From contig JAISSW010000002.1 in the NCBI GenBank assembly GCA_031272895.1, positions 124,001 to 188,000 on the forward strand: DNA of 64,000 bases, read 5' to 3'. Below the pieces are notes generated by a model. It saw only the letters and a list, made by a program, of their open reading frames with translations, made no database searches and was not told the DNA's origin. Shown here in pieces: positions 57,022-64,000 of the stretch (within the stretch, counting starts at the first letter, position 1; the number at the start of each line of letters is the position of its first letter). The DNA comes from Clostridium sp. (GTDB lineage Bacteria; Bacillota; Clostridia; Oscillospirales; Acutalibacteraceae). The position numbers and the translations under genes are program-made.

Positions 57022-58868
57022 CCCAAAATAAGCTCCGCCATGCCTTTGGAATCCAGCTTGTAGCGCGCAAGCAGGCTTTTTACGCTTGCCTGCGGCACAA
57101 AGCCCCCCTCAACGGCAGTGATTTTGTATTCACCCCTGTAGCCCTGCTCAAGCAGCGCGGCGCCAAAGCGCTCGCCAACGCCTCCCGCGCGTACGCCCTC
57201 CTCAAAGAAATACACTTTTTTGCTCTGCGCCGCCGCTTGGACGGCAAAAAAATCAACGGGAAGTATGCGGTTGAGCTTGACAACCCTTGCCCTTACGCCG
57301 CCGAGCTTAAGAAGCTCCAGCGCCTGCGCCGCCTGGGAAAACAAGCGCCCGTAGCAAACTATTGTTGTTTTCGCCGACGCATCGCCGTAAAGCTCCCATG
57401 CCCCGCCGGAGGGCAGGTAATCGGCGGGCAGCGGGTCCTCGCAGCCGCGCGGGTAGCGTATACAAACCGGCGCAGTTGCCCTAAGCACCGCGTCCTCCAG
57501 CATTTGCTCCAGCTCAGCATATGAGGACGGGGCAAAAATCTCCAGTCCTGGTATGCCGCTGAGCATGGATACGTCATAAAGCCCCTGGTGGCTTTCGCCG
57601 TCTCCGCCCACAAAGCCGGCTCTGTCAACGGCAAAGACTGCCTTTTGCTTTTGCATTGCAACATCGTGCCAAACCTGGTCATAGCAGCGCTGGAAAAAAG
57701 AAGAATAAACCGCGAATACCGGCAGCATACCGGTCTTCGCAAGCCCCCCGGCAAAAGCGGCTGCGTGCTGCTCCGCAATACCCACGTCAAAAAATCTGCC
57801 GGGGAAGCGGCGGGAAAATTCCGTCAGCCCCGTGCCTAAGCTCATTGCCGCGGTGATTGCGCAAACATTGCCGTTGCGCGCCGCAAGCTCACACAGCTTT
57901 TCCCCAAAGACGGAGGAATAGTCCTTGCCGGAGGGCAGTGGCTCGCCTGTTTCCAAATCAAAGCTGCCGACGCCATGGAACACCGACGGCTCTTGCTCCG
58001 CCGGGTGGTAGCCTTTGCCCTTTGTTGTGTGGATATGCACAACGACGGGGCGCGCAAGCCATTTTGCGCTCTGCAGCGCCCGGACAAGGGTATGTAGGTT
58101 GTGCCCGTCAATCGGTCCTATGTAATGGAAGCCCATATCCTCAAACCAGGTACTGGAATAAAGCCAATTTTTTACCGTTGACTTAAGCTTATGCACTCCC
58201 CTTGCCGCCGTTTCGCCCACCAGCGGGATTTTTCTAAGGGCGCTTTCCGTGTCCGCCTTAAGCTTGTGGTAGCTGGGCTTGGCACGGATGTCCGCCAGAT
58301 ATTGCGCAAATGCCCCCACGTTTTTGCTGATTGACATTTCGTTTTCGTTCAGCACAACAATAAGTCTGTTGCCCCGCTTTGAGCGGTTGTTGTTCATCGC
58401 CTCATAAATCATACCCGCGGTGAAGGCCCCGTCGCCGACGACCGCGACTGTATAGCTCTTGCTGTTTCCCTTGATTCTTTCCCCCTCAACCAGCCCCAGC
58501 GCCGCTGAAACAGCCGTGCCGGCATGGCCCGTTGAAAAAATATCGTGCGGACTTTCTTCCGGGCGGCAAAAGCCGGAAAGCCCGTTTTCCTGCCGCAGCG
58601 TAGCGAATTTTTCCAAGCGCCCGGTGAGGAGCTTGTGTGTGTATGCCTGATGCCCCACGTCAAAAACAAAGCGGTCCTTTGGGGAATCAAAGCAGCGGTG
58701 CATTGCAAGCGTAAGCTCCACCGTGCCAAGGTTTGAGGCAAGGTGCCCCCCCGTTTCGGATACGGTCTGAATAAGCCTCTCACGGATTTCTCCCGCAAGT
58801 GCCGCCATTTTTTTATATGACATGGTCTTAAGCTGACCGGGCAGGTTTTTACCGTCAAGCAACGACAT
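57018..58868 (-). CDS. dxs: 1-deoxy-D-xylulose-5-phosphate synthase
   Basis: The first enzyme of the MEP isoprenoid pathway; thiamine-diphosphate dependent. The 616 residues show HLASNLGTVELTLAMHRCFDSPKDRFVFDVGHQAYTHKLLTGR, the cofactor motif VGDGAFTAGMIYEAMNN, IGPIDGHNLHTLV, FDVGIAEQHAAAFAGGLAKTG and DRAGFVGGDGESHQGLYDV. It is monocistronic, with its own promoter. Confidence 0.96.
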   Translation of the reverse strand: MSLLDGKNLPGQLKTMSYKKMAALAGEIRERLIQTVSETGGHLASNLGTVELTLAMHRCFDSPKDRFVFDVGHQAYTHKLLTGRLEKFATLRQENGLSGFCRPEESPHDIFSTGHAGTAVSAALGLVEGERIKGNSKSYTVAVVGDGAFTAGMIYEAMNNNRSKRGNRLIVVLNENEMSISKNVGAFAQYLADIRAKPSYHKLKADTESALRKIPLVGETAARGVHKLKSTVKNWLYSSTWFEDMGFHYIGPIDGHNLHTLVRALQSAKWLARPVVVHIHTTKGKGYHPAEQEPSVFHGVGSFDLETGEPLPSGKDYSSVFGEKLCELAARNGNVCAITAAMSLGTGLTEFSRRFPGRFFDVGIAEQHAAAFAGGLAKTGMLPVFAVYSSFFQRCYDQVWHDVAMQKQKAVFAVDRAGFVGGDGESHQGLYDVSMLSGIPGLEIFAPSSYAELEQMLEDAVLRATAPVCIRYPRGCEDPLPADYLPSGGAWELYGDASAKTTIVCYGRLFSQAAQALELLKLGGVRARVVKLNRILPVDFFAVQAAAQSKKVYFFEEGVRAGGVGERFGAALLEQGYRGEYKITAVEGGFVPQASVKSLLARYKLDSKGMAELILG

Positions 58869-58913
58869 ATAAACCCCGAATTTGCAAATGCTTTGGGCTG
58901 TACGCCCACAATA

Positions 58914-58942
58914 AGTATATCACATCATCACAAGCCGCGCAA
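58914..58942 (-). promoter_or_regulatory. Sigma-A promoter for dxs
   Basis: On the minus strand TTGCGC (58942-58937) and TATACT (58919-58914) are 17 bp apart. Confidence 0.78.
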
Positions 58943-58968
58943 GCCTTGGCGTATTTTTTGCAGCCAGC

Positions 58969-59000
58969 GCCCCGGCCCGACCCTAAGGTCAAGCCGGGGC
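58969..59000 (-). terminator. GC-rich hairpin after htrA
   Basis: GCCCCGGC and GCCGGGGC form the outer stem with a second GACC/GGTC pairing inside. No T-run follows, so termination is only probable. Confidence 0.5.
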
Positions 59001-59045
59001 AGCCACAGCTTACCGCACCCGTTCATGTCGTTCCTCTCCTTCGGC

Positions 59046-60443
59046 TTAATGCTCCTCCTGCAGTGTTAGGGTGTAGCTTTTGCTTTCCCCGTCACGGACA
59101 ACGGTTATTTTAAGCTTATCCCCCGGCAGCTTGCCGGCAAGCGCCTGCGTGAAGTCCGCCTCCGTAGCAATCTGCGCCCCGTCAACCTCGGTTATCCTGT
59201 CGCCCCGCTCAAATTGGCTGTCCGTGCTGGCGGCAATATAAAGCCCCGTTTCGCTCACGCGGTATTGCAGTGCGCTAAGGTAATCGCTGACCTCCACCAG
59301 GGTGAACGGCGCAGCCACGCGCCCGGTGACATAGCCGTGCTCCGTAAGGTCTGTTATAACGCTCTTTGCCGCGTCAATTGGGATTGCAAAGCCAAGCCCC
59401 TCAATGCCCGTGCCGGACGACTTGGCGTTAACCACGCCAATCAATTCGCCGCGTGCGTTGAACAAGCCTCCGCCGCTGTTGCCCGGGTTAATTGCCGCGC
59501 TGGTTTGCAGCAGGGTCATTGTTTCGCCGTCAATCGTCACCTCGCGGTCAAGGGCGCTGATGATGCCCTCCGTCACCGTGCCGCCAAGCTCTCCCAAGGG
59601 GTTGCCGATTGCAACGGCAGGCTCGCCCACAACCAAATCCGCTGAATTGCCCATTACGGCGGCCGTCAAGCCCTCCGCCTCAATCTTCAACACGGCAAGG
59701 TCGGATTTTTCATCGCTTCCAATCAGCTCCGCCTCGTATTCCTTGCCGCTTTGCAGCCGCACTGTGATTTTCCTTGCCCCGTCAATAACGTGGTTGTTGG
59801 TTACGATATAGCCGTCCGTACTTAGGATAACCCCGCTGCCCGCGCCGGTTGTTACCATTTGGCTGAAGCGTCCGTTGCCCGTAACGGATTCAGTGCTGAT
59901 TGCAACAACGGAATTTTGAACCGCCGCCGCAACCGCCGCCACGTCCAAGCCCGTTGAACCCGCCGCCGTTTGGGTTGTTTTAGCGTCGCTCTGCGGCACG
60001 CTTTGGTAATACACCGCCCCGGCGTTATCCGGCACCGCCGTGGCTCCGAAATACCTGTAGCCAAGGTATGCCCCGCCAACGCCAAACACCGCCGAGAACG
60101 CCACCGCCGAACAAAGCACCGCCGCCGCAAACGCCCCCCTTGAGGATTTTTTGCGCTTTTTCTTTGTGCTTTTTGCTGCGGGCTGCCGCACGGGCGCCGC
60201 GGGGGAATATGCCGGCACTTGGATTGCAGCGGGTACCGCCGCGGGAAAACGTTGAGGCTGCTGCAGGGGCAAAGGCGCCGGGCTGTTCTCCGCCTGCGGC
60301 ACTACCGCATGATATGGCTGCGGGTAGTAGCCGCCTACAGGCGGAACCTGCCGAACCTGCTGCGGCACCGGGCCTACTTCCGCCGCCGGGGGCTGTGGCT
60401 TGAACTCATCGTCCATACCGCCCATGTATTTGAAATCATCCAT
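59046..60443 (-). CDS. HtrA/DegP-like membrane-anchored serine protease
   Basis: A 465-residue quality-control protease outside the membrane. About 90 cytoplasmic Pro/Gln-rich residues and a Lys/Arg cluster (KKKRKK) precede one membrane helix (about 104-132). The trypsin-like domain has His218 (TNNHVID), Asp248 (KSDLAVL) and Ser323 (NPGNSGGGLFN); a single PDZ domain follows. ATG 60443 stands behind AAAGGAG. There is no neighbouring two-component system. Confidence 0.93.
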   Translation of the reverse strand: MDDFKYMGGMDDEFKPQPPAAEVGPVPQQVRQVPPVGGYYPQPYHAVVPQAENSPAPLPLQQPQRFPAAVPAAIQVPAYSPAAPVRQPAAKSTKKKRKKSSRGAFAAAVLCSAVAFSAVFGVGGAYLGYRYFGATAVPDNAGAVYYQSVPQSDAKTTQTAAGSTGLDVAAVAAAVQNSVVAISTESVTGNGRFSQMVTTGAGSGVILSTDGYIVTNNHVIDGARKITVRLQSGKEYEAELIGSDEKSDLAVLKIEAEGLTAAVMGNSADLVVGEPAVAIGNPLGELGGTVTEGIISALDREVTIDGETMTLLQTSAAINPGNSGGGLFNARGELIGVVNAKSSGTGIEGLGFAIPIDAAKSVITDLTEHGYVTGRVAAPFTLVEVSDYLSALQYRVSETGLYIAASTDSQFERGDRITEVDGAQIATEADFTQALAGKLPGDKLKITVVRDGESKSYTLTLQEEH

Positions 60444-60553
60444 GTCTGTCACTCCTTTGCTTGATATGCCCATAGTTTAACCGCCAAGCGTGTGGTCTTG
60501 CGGTAGGCTTTGTGAAAGCTTAGAGAAATCAGGGCGAATACTCCTCAGGGCGG

Positions 60554-60587
60554 CAAAAACAGCAAAGCCGCCCAAACGACGGCTTTG
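60554..60587 (-). terminator. Terminator after the peptide-binding lipoprotein gene
   Basis: CAAAGCCG (60563-60570) pairs with CGGCTTTG (60580-60587); on the minus strand CTGTTTTTG follows. Confidence 0.75.
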
Positions 60588-60613
60588 TTTTATGGTGCCA
60601 CAGTCTGCTTCCC

Positions 60614-62113
60614 TCAGTACTTAAAATCCGGCACAAAGGCATAAACGTCCGCGTCATATGCGGCCGGCGGCTCCTCACTCAGCGCACGGTCATAGTAGGA
60701 AAGCCCTCCGCGATAAAGCAGGGGGACAAAGGGCATTTCCGCGGCAAAAACCTCAAGGTACTCATCTATGCTTATCGCTCCGCGGCGGAATTCCCCATAG
60801 GCCTGGGCGCTGCGCCCCGCCGCGTTGATACCGTAGTGCGCCCCCCCGCCTTCGCTGAACAATGCGCTCAGCGCCATATTGTTTGTAAGGCGAACCTCCG
60901 CGAGCATAAGGTCAAAGGAACCGCTTTTTGCCGCCGCTTGATACTCCGTGAGGCTTAGACTTTTAAGTGTAACCCGCAAGCCGCCCACCTGAAGGGCGTT
61001 CATAATGCGCCGGGCACATTCCAGCTTTTGGGGATTTTCCTTGTTGACAAGCAGGGTAAGGGCGCTTTGCTGCAGCTGCTTGCCCGTCGCCCCGGTTTCC
61101 TCCAGCAGCTTTTGGGCCGCGTCGCGCTTTTGCCCCGCCACGCTCTTGTCCTCCATAAGGTACCAGTCCGGGTTAAAGGGGGTGTCCGTTATGTGTGCGT
61201 TTCCCTGGAATGCCCCCAAAGCCAAATCCTCACGGTCCAGCATAAGGCTTATTGCCTGCCGGATTTTCGGTTCGGAGAGAAGCTTTTTGGAGTTGTTGCA
61301 GGCAAGGTACACCAAATTATTCATTGGCAGCTGCACCGCCCGCGCGGAAACACTTTTTGTTTTGCCGTCCGCCAGGTCCGTCATGGCGTAGCTGATTGAG
61401 CCTATTCCCACGCCCTCGGCTATGGTGTCCGGGTCGGTTATGTTTGTTAAGATAAGCCTCTTGGCGCTGTATTCCGTGTTTTCGCGCCAGCGCGGGTTTG
61501 GGGTAAGCACGGGTGCGCCCTGCTCCTCCTTAAGCACATAAAGTCCGCTGCCCAAGGGCGGGTCCTGCTTGCCGCCGGAGAGGATTATTGGGAAATCAAG
61601 GCAGGCTGTGGCGAATTGGTCGCCCTGAACAAGAGTGAACACAAGGGTGTCCTCCCCTTGCGCCGTACAGGAGGCGAAGTTGTTCAGGCGTTCTTTATAT
61701 GCCGCGGATTTTTTTGCCAGCTCATATGACTGAACAACCTGCTTTGCGTCAAGCGCCGTGCCGTCGCTGAAAACAGCCTTGCCCAGCTTTACCGTCAGCT
61801 TAAGTCCGCTGAGCGTTTCGCTGTCCGCAAGCTCGTTTTGCGGCTTATACTGCGCGTCCACGCTATAAAGCCTGTCGTAAAGCAGACTCGCTACCTGTCT
61901 GTTCATGGCAAGCGCGGCCTTGTATGGGTGCAGCGAATCGGAGCTGCTGTAAGGCAGACGGATTGGCTTTTCCTGCGTCGTCTGCTCCTGTGCTTTTGTG
62001 ACCTCCTGCCCTGCGGCGGTGCTTGTTTCCTCCGTTTGACCGCCGCCGCTGTTACCCGAACACGCCGTCAAAAAAAACAGCGCCGCGGCAAAAAGCAAAA
62101 ATATCCGCTTCAA
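60614..62113 (-). CDS. Peptide/nickel-type ABC transporter substrate-binding lipoprotein (family 5)
   Basis: This 499-residue lipoprotein (MKRIFLLFAAALFFLTACSG, Cys at the lipobox) begins with TTG 62113 behind AAGGAG. The family 5 fold is seen in SLHPYKAALAMNRQVASLLYDRLYSVD and LKLTVKLGKAVFSDGTALDAKQVVQSYE, then IRQAISLMLDREDLALGAFQG. No permease or ATPase gene lies next to it, so it may work with a distant transporter. The ligand is unknown. Confidence 0.87.
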   Translation of the reverse strand: MKRIFLLFAAALFFLTACSGNSGGGQTEETSTAAGQEVTKAQEQTTQEKPIRLPYSSSDSLHPYKAALAMNRQVASLLYDRLYSVDAQYKPQNELADSETLSGLKLTVKLGKAVFSDGTALDAKQVVQSYELAKKSAAYKERLNNFASCTAQGEDTLVFTLVQGDQFATACLDFPIILSGGKQDPPLGSGLYVLKEEQGAPVLTPNPRWRENTEYSAKRLILTNITDPDTIAEGVGIGSISYAMTDLADGKTKSVSARAVQLPMNNLVYLACNNSKKLLSEPKIRQAISLMLDREDLALGAFQGNAHITDTPFNPDWYLMEDKSVAGQKRDAAQKLLEETGATGKQLQQSALTLLVNKENPQKLECARRIMNALQVGGLRVTLKSLSLTEYQAAAKSGSFDLMLAEVRLTNNMALSALFSEGGGAHYGINAAGRSAQAYGEFRRGAISIDEYLEVFAAEMPFVPLLYRGGLSYYDRALSEEPPAAYDADVYAFVPDFKY

Positions 62114-62160
62114 GGCGTTCTCCTTTTTTGTTTTTATTTACCATTTGCACCAAGCGAATA

Positions 62161-62177
62161 TGCCGCGCTCTGCGGCA
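62161..62177. repeat. Palindrome TGCCGC-5-GCGGCA in the divergent region
   Basis: Perfect 6-bp arms between the lipoprotein gene and the DUF378 gene; it could be an operator or a leader hairpin. Confidence 0.45.
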
Positions 62178-62213
62178 CATACTACCCTCATACAGCCAAA
62201 AGGAGGGTCTTTG

Positions 62214-62435
62214 ATGTTAGACAAAATTGCGCTGGTGCTTTCCGTAATCGGCGCGCTGAACTGGGGCTTGGTGGGGCTGTTCCAGTTTGACGCAATCGCG
62301 TGGATTTTCGGCGGCTCGGCGGCGATTGTTTCGCGCATACTCTACACGCTGGTCGCCTTGGCGGGGGTATGGTGCATCTCCCTGCTGTTCCGCGAAAATG
62401 CCTTGGCGCGTGAGCGCGGCGATGAGCTTGCCTAA
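62214..62435 (+). CDS. DUF378 family membrane protein (YuzA-like)
   Basis: A 73-residue protein with two membrane segments and the DUF378 signature IGALNWGLVGLFQFDAIAWIFGG. ATG 62214 follows AAAGGAGGG. Its function is not known; it is divergent from the lipoprotein gene. Confidence 0.9.
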   Translation: MLDKIALVLSVIGALNWGLVGLFQFDAIAWIFGGSAAIVSRILYTLVALAGVWCISLLFRENALARERGDELA

Positions 62436-62485
62436 GAACCGGTTGCGGCGGGGTTGCTTAACAGCGGCGCTCCGTCGCCGTCTAC

Positions 62486-63406
62486 TTACTTTCGCGGCAG
62501 CAGCATCTTCAGCTGACCGCCAACCTTGTACTCTAAGCGCAGCTTTTCGCTCCGCGGCAGCTTAAGGCATTCACCGTCGTTATCCAAATCCACGTCCCAA
62601 TCGGTGTTGTCAAACTCCAGCACAAGCTCCGAGGCTTGGATATAGCACACGGCGTCGTCATAGCGCCCAAGGTCCACGTCGTTGCGGGTGTAATCCTTAA
62701 TAATCCTTGCCGCAAGGCTTGGGTTAACTCTCTCTAAAATAGCAAGCTCAAACTTGCCGTCGTCAATCGCCATTGTGTCGCCGTAGATATGCACCCCTCC
62801 AAAAACGTGGGAGTTGCTGACGATTGTCAGGACCGATTCCGTTTCCTTAGGCACGCCGTCCGCAATAATGCGCAGTGCGCGGCGGCGCGGTAGTTTGCGC
62901 CAGCCGGACCCAAGGAAGCAGGTTAAATAAGCGGCGTGCCCCAACCTGCGCTTAAGGAAAGACGGGGTTTTGTATGGAATATCCGCCGCAAAACCAAAGC
63001 AGGAAACATAAAAAACCGGGTTCCCGTTAACCGTCAAATAGTCCACGCCGCCCTCGCTGCCGTCCATCAGCAGCTCCAAGGACGCGAGAGGGTCACTTGG
63101 CAAAAGCCCAAGGTTGCGCCCCACGTCGTTGGTTGTTCCAACGCTCAGGTGGGCGTAGCAGGCGTGCTGTTTAAGCCCAAAAAAGCCCTGCAAGGCCTCG
63201 CTGACCGTGCCGTCGCCGCCAAGAGTGAGGATAAGGTCGCATTTTTCGTTATACTCACGCACCAGCGGAACCACGGCGCCCGCCCTGTTGGATTTCACCA
63301 CAGTGCATACATAGTCAGAATCCTTAAGCCGGTTAAGCACCGCCAGCAGCAGCTCGTTATCGAAGCTGGTAGCGACGGGGTTGTAAATTACTGTGCAATG
63401 GCGCAT
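62486..63406 (-). CDS. Diacylglycerol/lipid kinase (DagK/YegS-like)
   Basis: A 306-residue lipid kinase. It has the ATP-binding LILTLGGDGTVSEALQGF near residue 60, the substrate loop LSVGTTNDVGRNLGLLPSDP, and the C-terminal beta-sandwich with GGVHIYGDTMAIDDGKFELAIL. It probably recycles diacylglycerol released by lipoteichoic acid synthesis or phosphorylates a related lipid. Confidence 0.9.
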   Translation of the reverse strand: MRHCTVIYNPVATSFDNELLLAVLNRLKDSDYVCTVVKSNRAGAVVPLVREYNEKCDLILTLGGDGTVSEALQGFFGLKQHACYAHLSVGTTNDVGRNLGLLPSDPLASLELLMDGSEGGVDYLTVNGNPVFYVSCFGFAADIPYKTPSFLKRRLGHAAYLTCFLGSGWRKLPRRRALRIIADGVPKETESVLTIVSNSHVFGGVHIYGDTMAIDDGKFELAILERVNPSLAARIIKDYTRNDVDLGRYDDAVCYIQASELVLEFDNTDWDVDLDNDGECLKLPRSEKLRLEYKVGGQLKMLLPRK

Positions 63407-63480
63407 TTGGTCCTCCGATATTATGTTTATTTGCTCTGTTTCCTCCGCTTGGCTGTTACCATTCCCAACCGTTACAATGG

Positions 63481-63509
63481 ATTATACCGCAAATTCTCCT
63501 CCGCGTCAA
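63481..63509 (-). promoter_or_regulatory. Sigma-A promoter for the lipid kinase gene
   Basis: On the minus strand TTGACG (63509-63504) and TATAAT (63486-63481) are 17 bp apart. Confidence 0.82.
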
Positions 63510-63559
63510 GTGTTTGACCGCACGTTCTTTATTTTCCCGCGCAAGCATACCATGTCCAC

Positions 63560-64000
63560 ATGGAAAAGACGCGCACCCGCAGGCTACTTGGCAACACGCT
63601 GCTGCTGACGGCGGCGGCGCTTATCATGCGGGCAATCGGCGTATGGTTCGGCGCCCTGCTTGAGGACCGTGCCGGAGCGCAGGGTGTGGGGCTTTTCAGC
63701 CTGCTGATGAGCGTTTATTCCCTTGCGGCTACCTTCGGCACGGCAGGTCTGCGCCTTGCCGCCGCGCGCCTTACGGCGGAGGAGGTCGATGCCCGTCGCC
63801 GCGGCGGCGGTGTTCGGCGCTGCTTTGGGCTTGCCCTGCTTCTCGGATTTTCCGCCTGCCTGCTGCTATATTTCTCCGCGGATTTGTGTGCCGCCGCGTG
63901 GTTAAGGGACGCACGAGCCGCTCCCGCCCTGCGTTTGCTTGCTCCCTCCCTGCCCGCCGCGGCGCTTTCCGCTGTGCTGAGCGGCTATTGCAAGGCGGCG
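63560..64000 (+). CDS. SpoVB/MurJ-like polysaccharide flippase (truncated by the window edge)
   Basis: The frame from ATG 63560 is open to the right edge (147 codons). It begins with a basic stretch and membrane helices (LLGNTLLLTAAALIMRAIGVWFGALLED, then GVGLFSLLMSVYSLAATFGTAGLRLAAARL), the N-terminal pattern of the SpoVB group of the MVF/MATE superfamily, used to flip lipid-linked precursors during spore cortex formation. The ribosome binding site is weak. Confidence 0.8.
   Translation, partial: MEKTRTRRLLGNTLLLTAAALIMRAIGVWFGALLEDRAGAQGVGLFSLLMSVYSLAATFGTAGLRLAAARLTAEEVDARRRGGGVRRCFGLALLLGFSACLLLYFSADLCAAAWLRDARAAPALRLLAPSLPAAALSAVLSGYCKAA

Noticed and set aside
1-64000. tRNA, rRNA, insertion sequence, phage or plasmid features
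   Set aside because: None was recognised on either strand: no tRNA cloverleaf-like sequence, transposase motif or integrase.

Overview
The window looks like one contiguous piece of chromosome from a GC-rich, endospore-forming member of the Firmicutes, most like an anaerobic clostridium of the Oscillospiraceae/Ruminococcaceae type. The signs are spo0A, an FtsK/SpoIIIE translocase, a YlmC/YmxH sporulation protein, a SpoVB-like flippase at the right edge, MecA and RemB homologues, a Firmicutes-style L10 leader, and a split archaeal-type glutamate synthase. Many sigma-A promoters have a 16-18 bp spacer. I see no tRNA, rRNA, CRISPR array, insertion sequence or prophage. The only clearly decayed gene is an acyltransferase remnant near 53.8 kb, in a locally AT-rich patch.

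Layout. 0-5.7 kb: a P-type-ATPase-like membrane protein that lacks the phosphorylation signature, cut by the left edge, followed by eutA-eutB-eutC. 5.7-10.4 kb (minus): a DUF2804 protein, then paaK-dut-uvrC. 10.4-14.1 kb (minus): ylxM-ffh-rpsP-khpA-rimM-trmD. 14.3 kb: ylmC. 14.7-19.4 kb (minus): the common aromatic pathway aroF-aroB-aroA-aroC, preceded by a phenylalanine-rich leader peptide and attenuator. 19.4-23.1 kb: a metallophosphoesterase and a secreted lipase-like protein. 23.1-24.3 kb (minus): rplJ-rplL with its L10 leader. 24.5-28.3 kb: a 42-residue orphan small protein, a BofC-like protein, an aminotransferase, an OGG-type glycosylase and an unknown membrane protein. 28.4-34.9 kb: a five-gene glutamate synthase operon ending in corA, plus a small membrane protein. 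34.9-43.0 kb: dacF, a phosphoesterase, pyrK-pyrD-ruvX-remB, spo0A and spoIIIE. 43.1-47.0 kb: rpe, mecA and a three-gene Rnf-like cluster. 47.2-50.6 kb (minus): a glycerol-3-phosphate-dehydrogenase-like redox triad. 50.7-53.6 kb: a zinc-ribbon membrane protein and uvrB. 54-64 kb: a BspA-type repeat protein, a VanY-like peptidase, coaX, dxs, htrA, a peptide-binding lipoprotein, a DUF378 protein, a diacylglycerol kinase and the start of a SpoVB-like gene.

How the genes fit together. Ethanolamine ammonia-lyase releases ammonia, and glutamate synthase makes glutamate from glutamine. The aro operon feeds aromatic amino acids, and its leader suggests control by charged tRNA-Phe. Nucleotide excision repair is represented by uvrB and uvrC at two separate loci. 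Sporulation control (Spo0A, SpoIIIE, YlmC, SpoVB) and wall remodelling (two unrelated D,D-carboxypeptidases) fit a spore former.

The points most worth a second look are the Phe leader peptide; the Rnf-like trio that lacks RnfB, RnfC and RnfG and most of the conserved cluster cysteines; the pseudo-P-type ATPase joined to eutABC; and the orphan 42-residue gene with its own promoter and terminator. All family assignments were made by eye from motifs; no database search was run.
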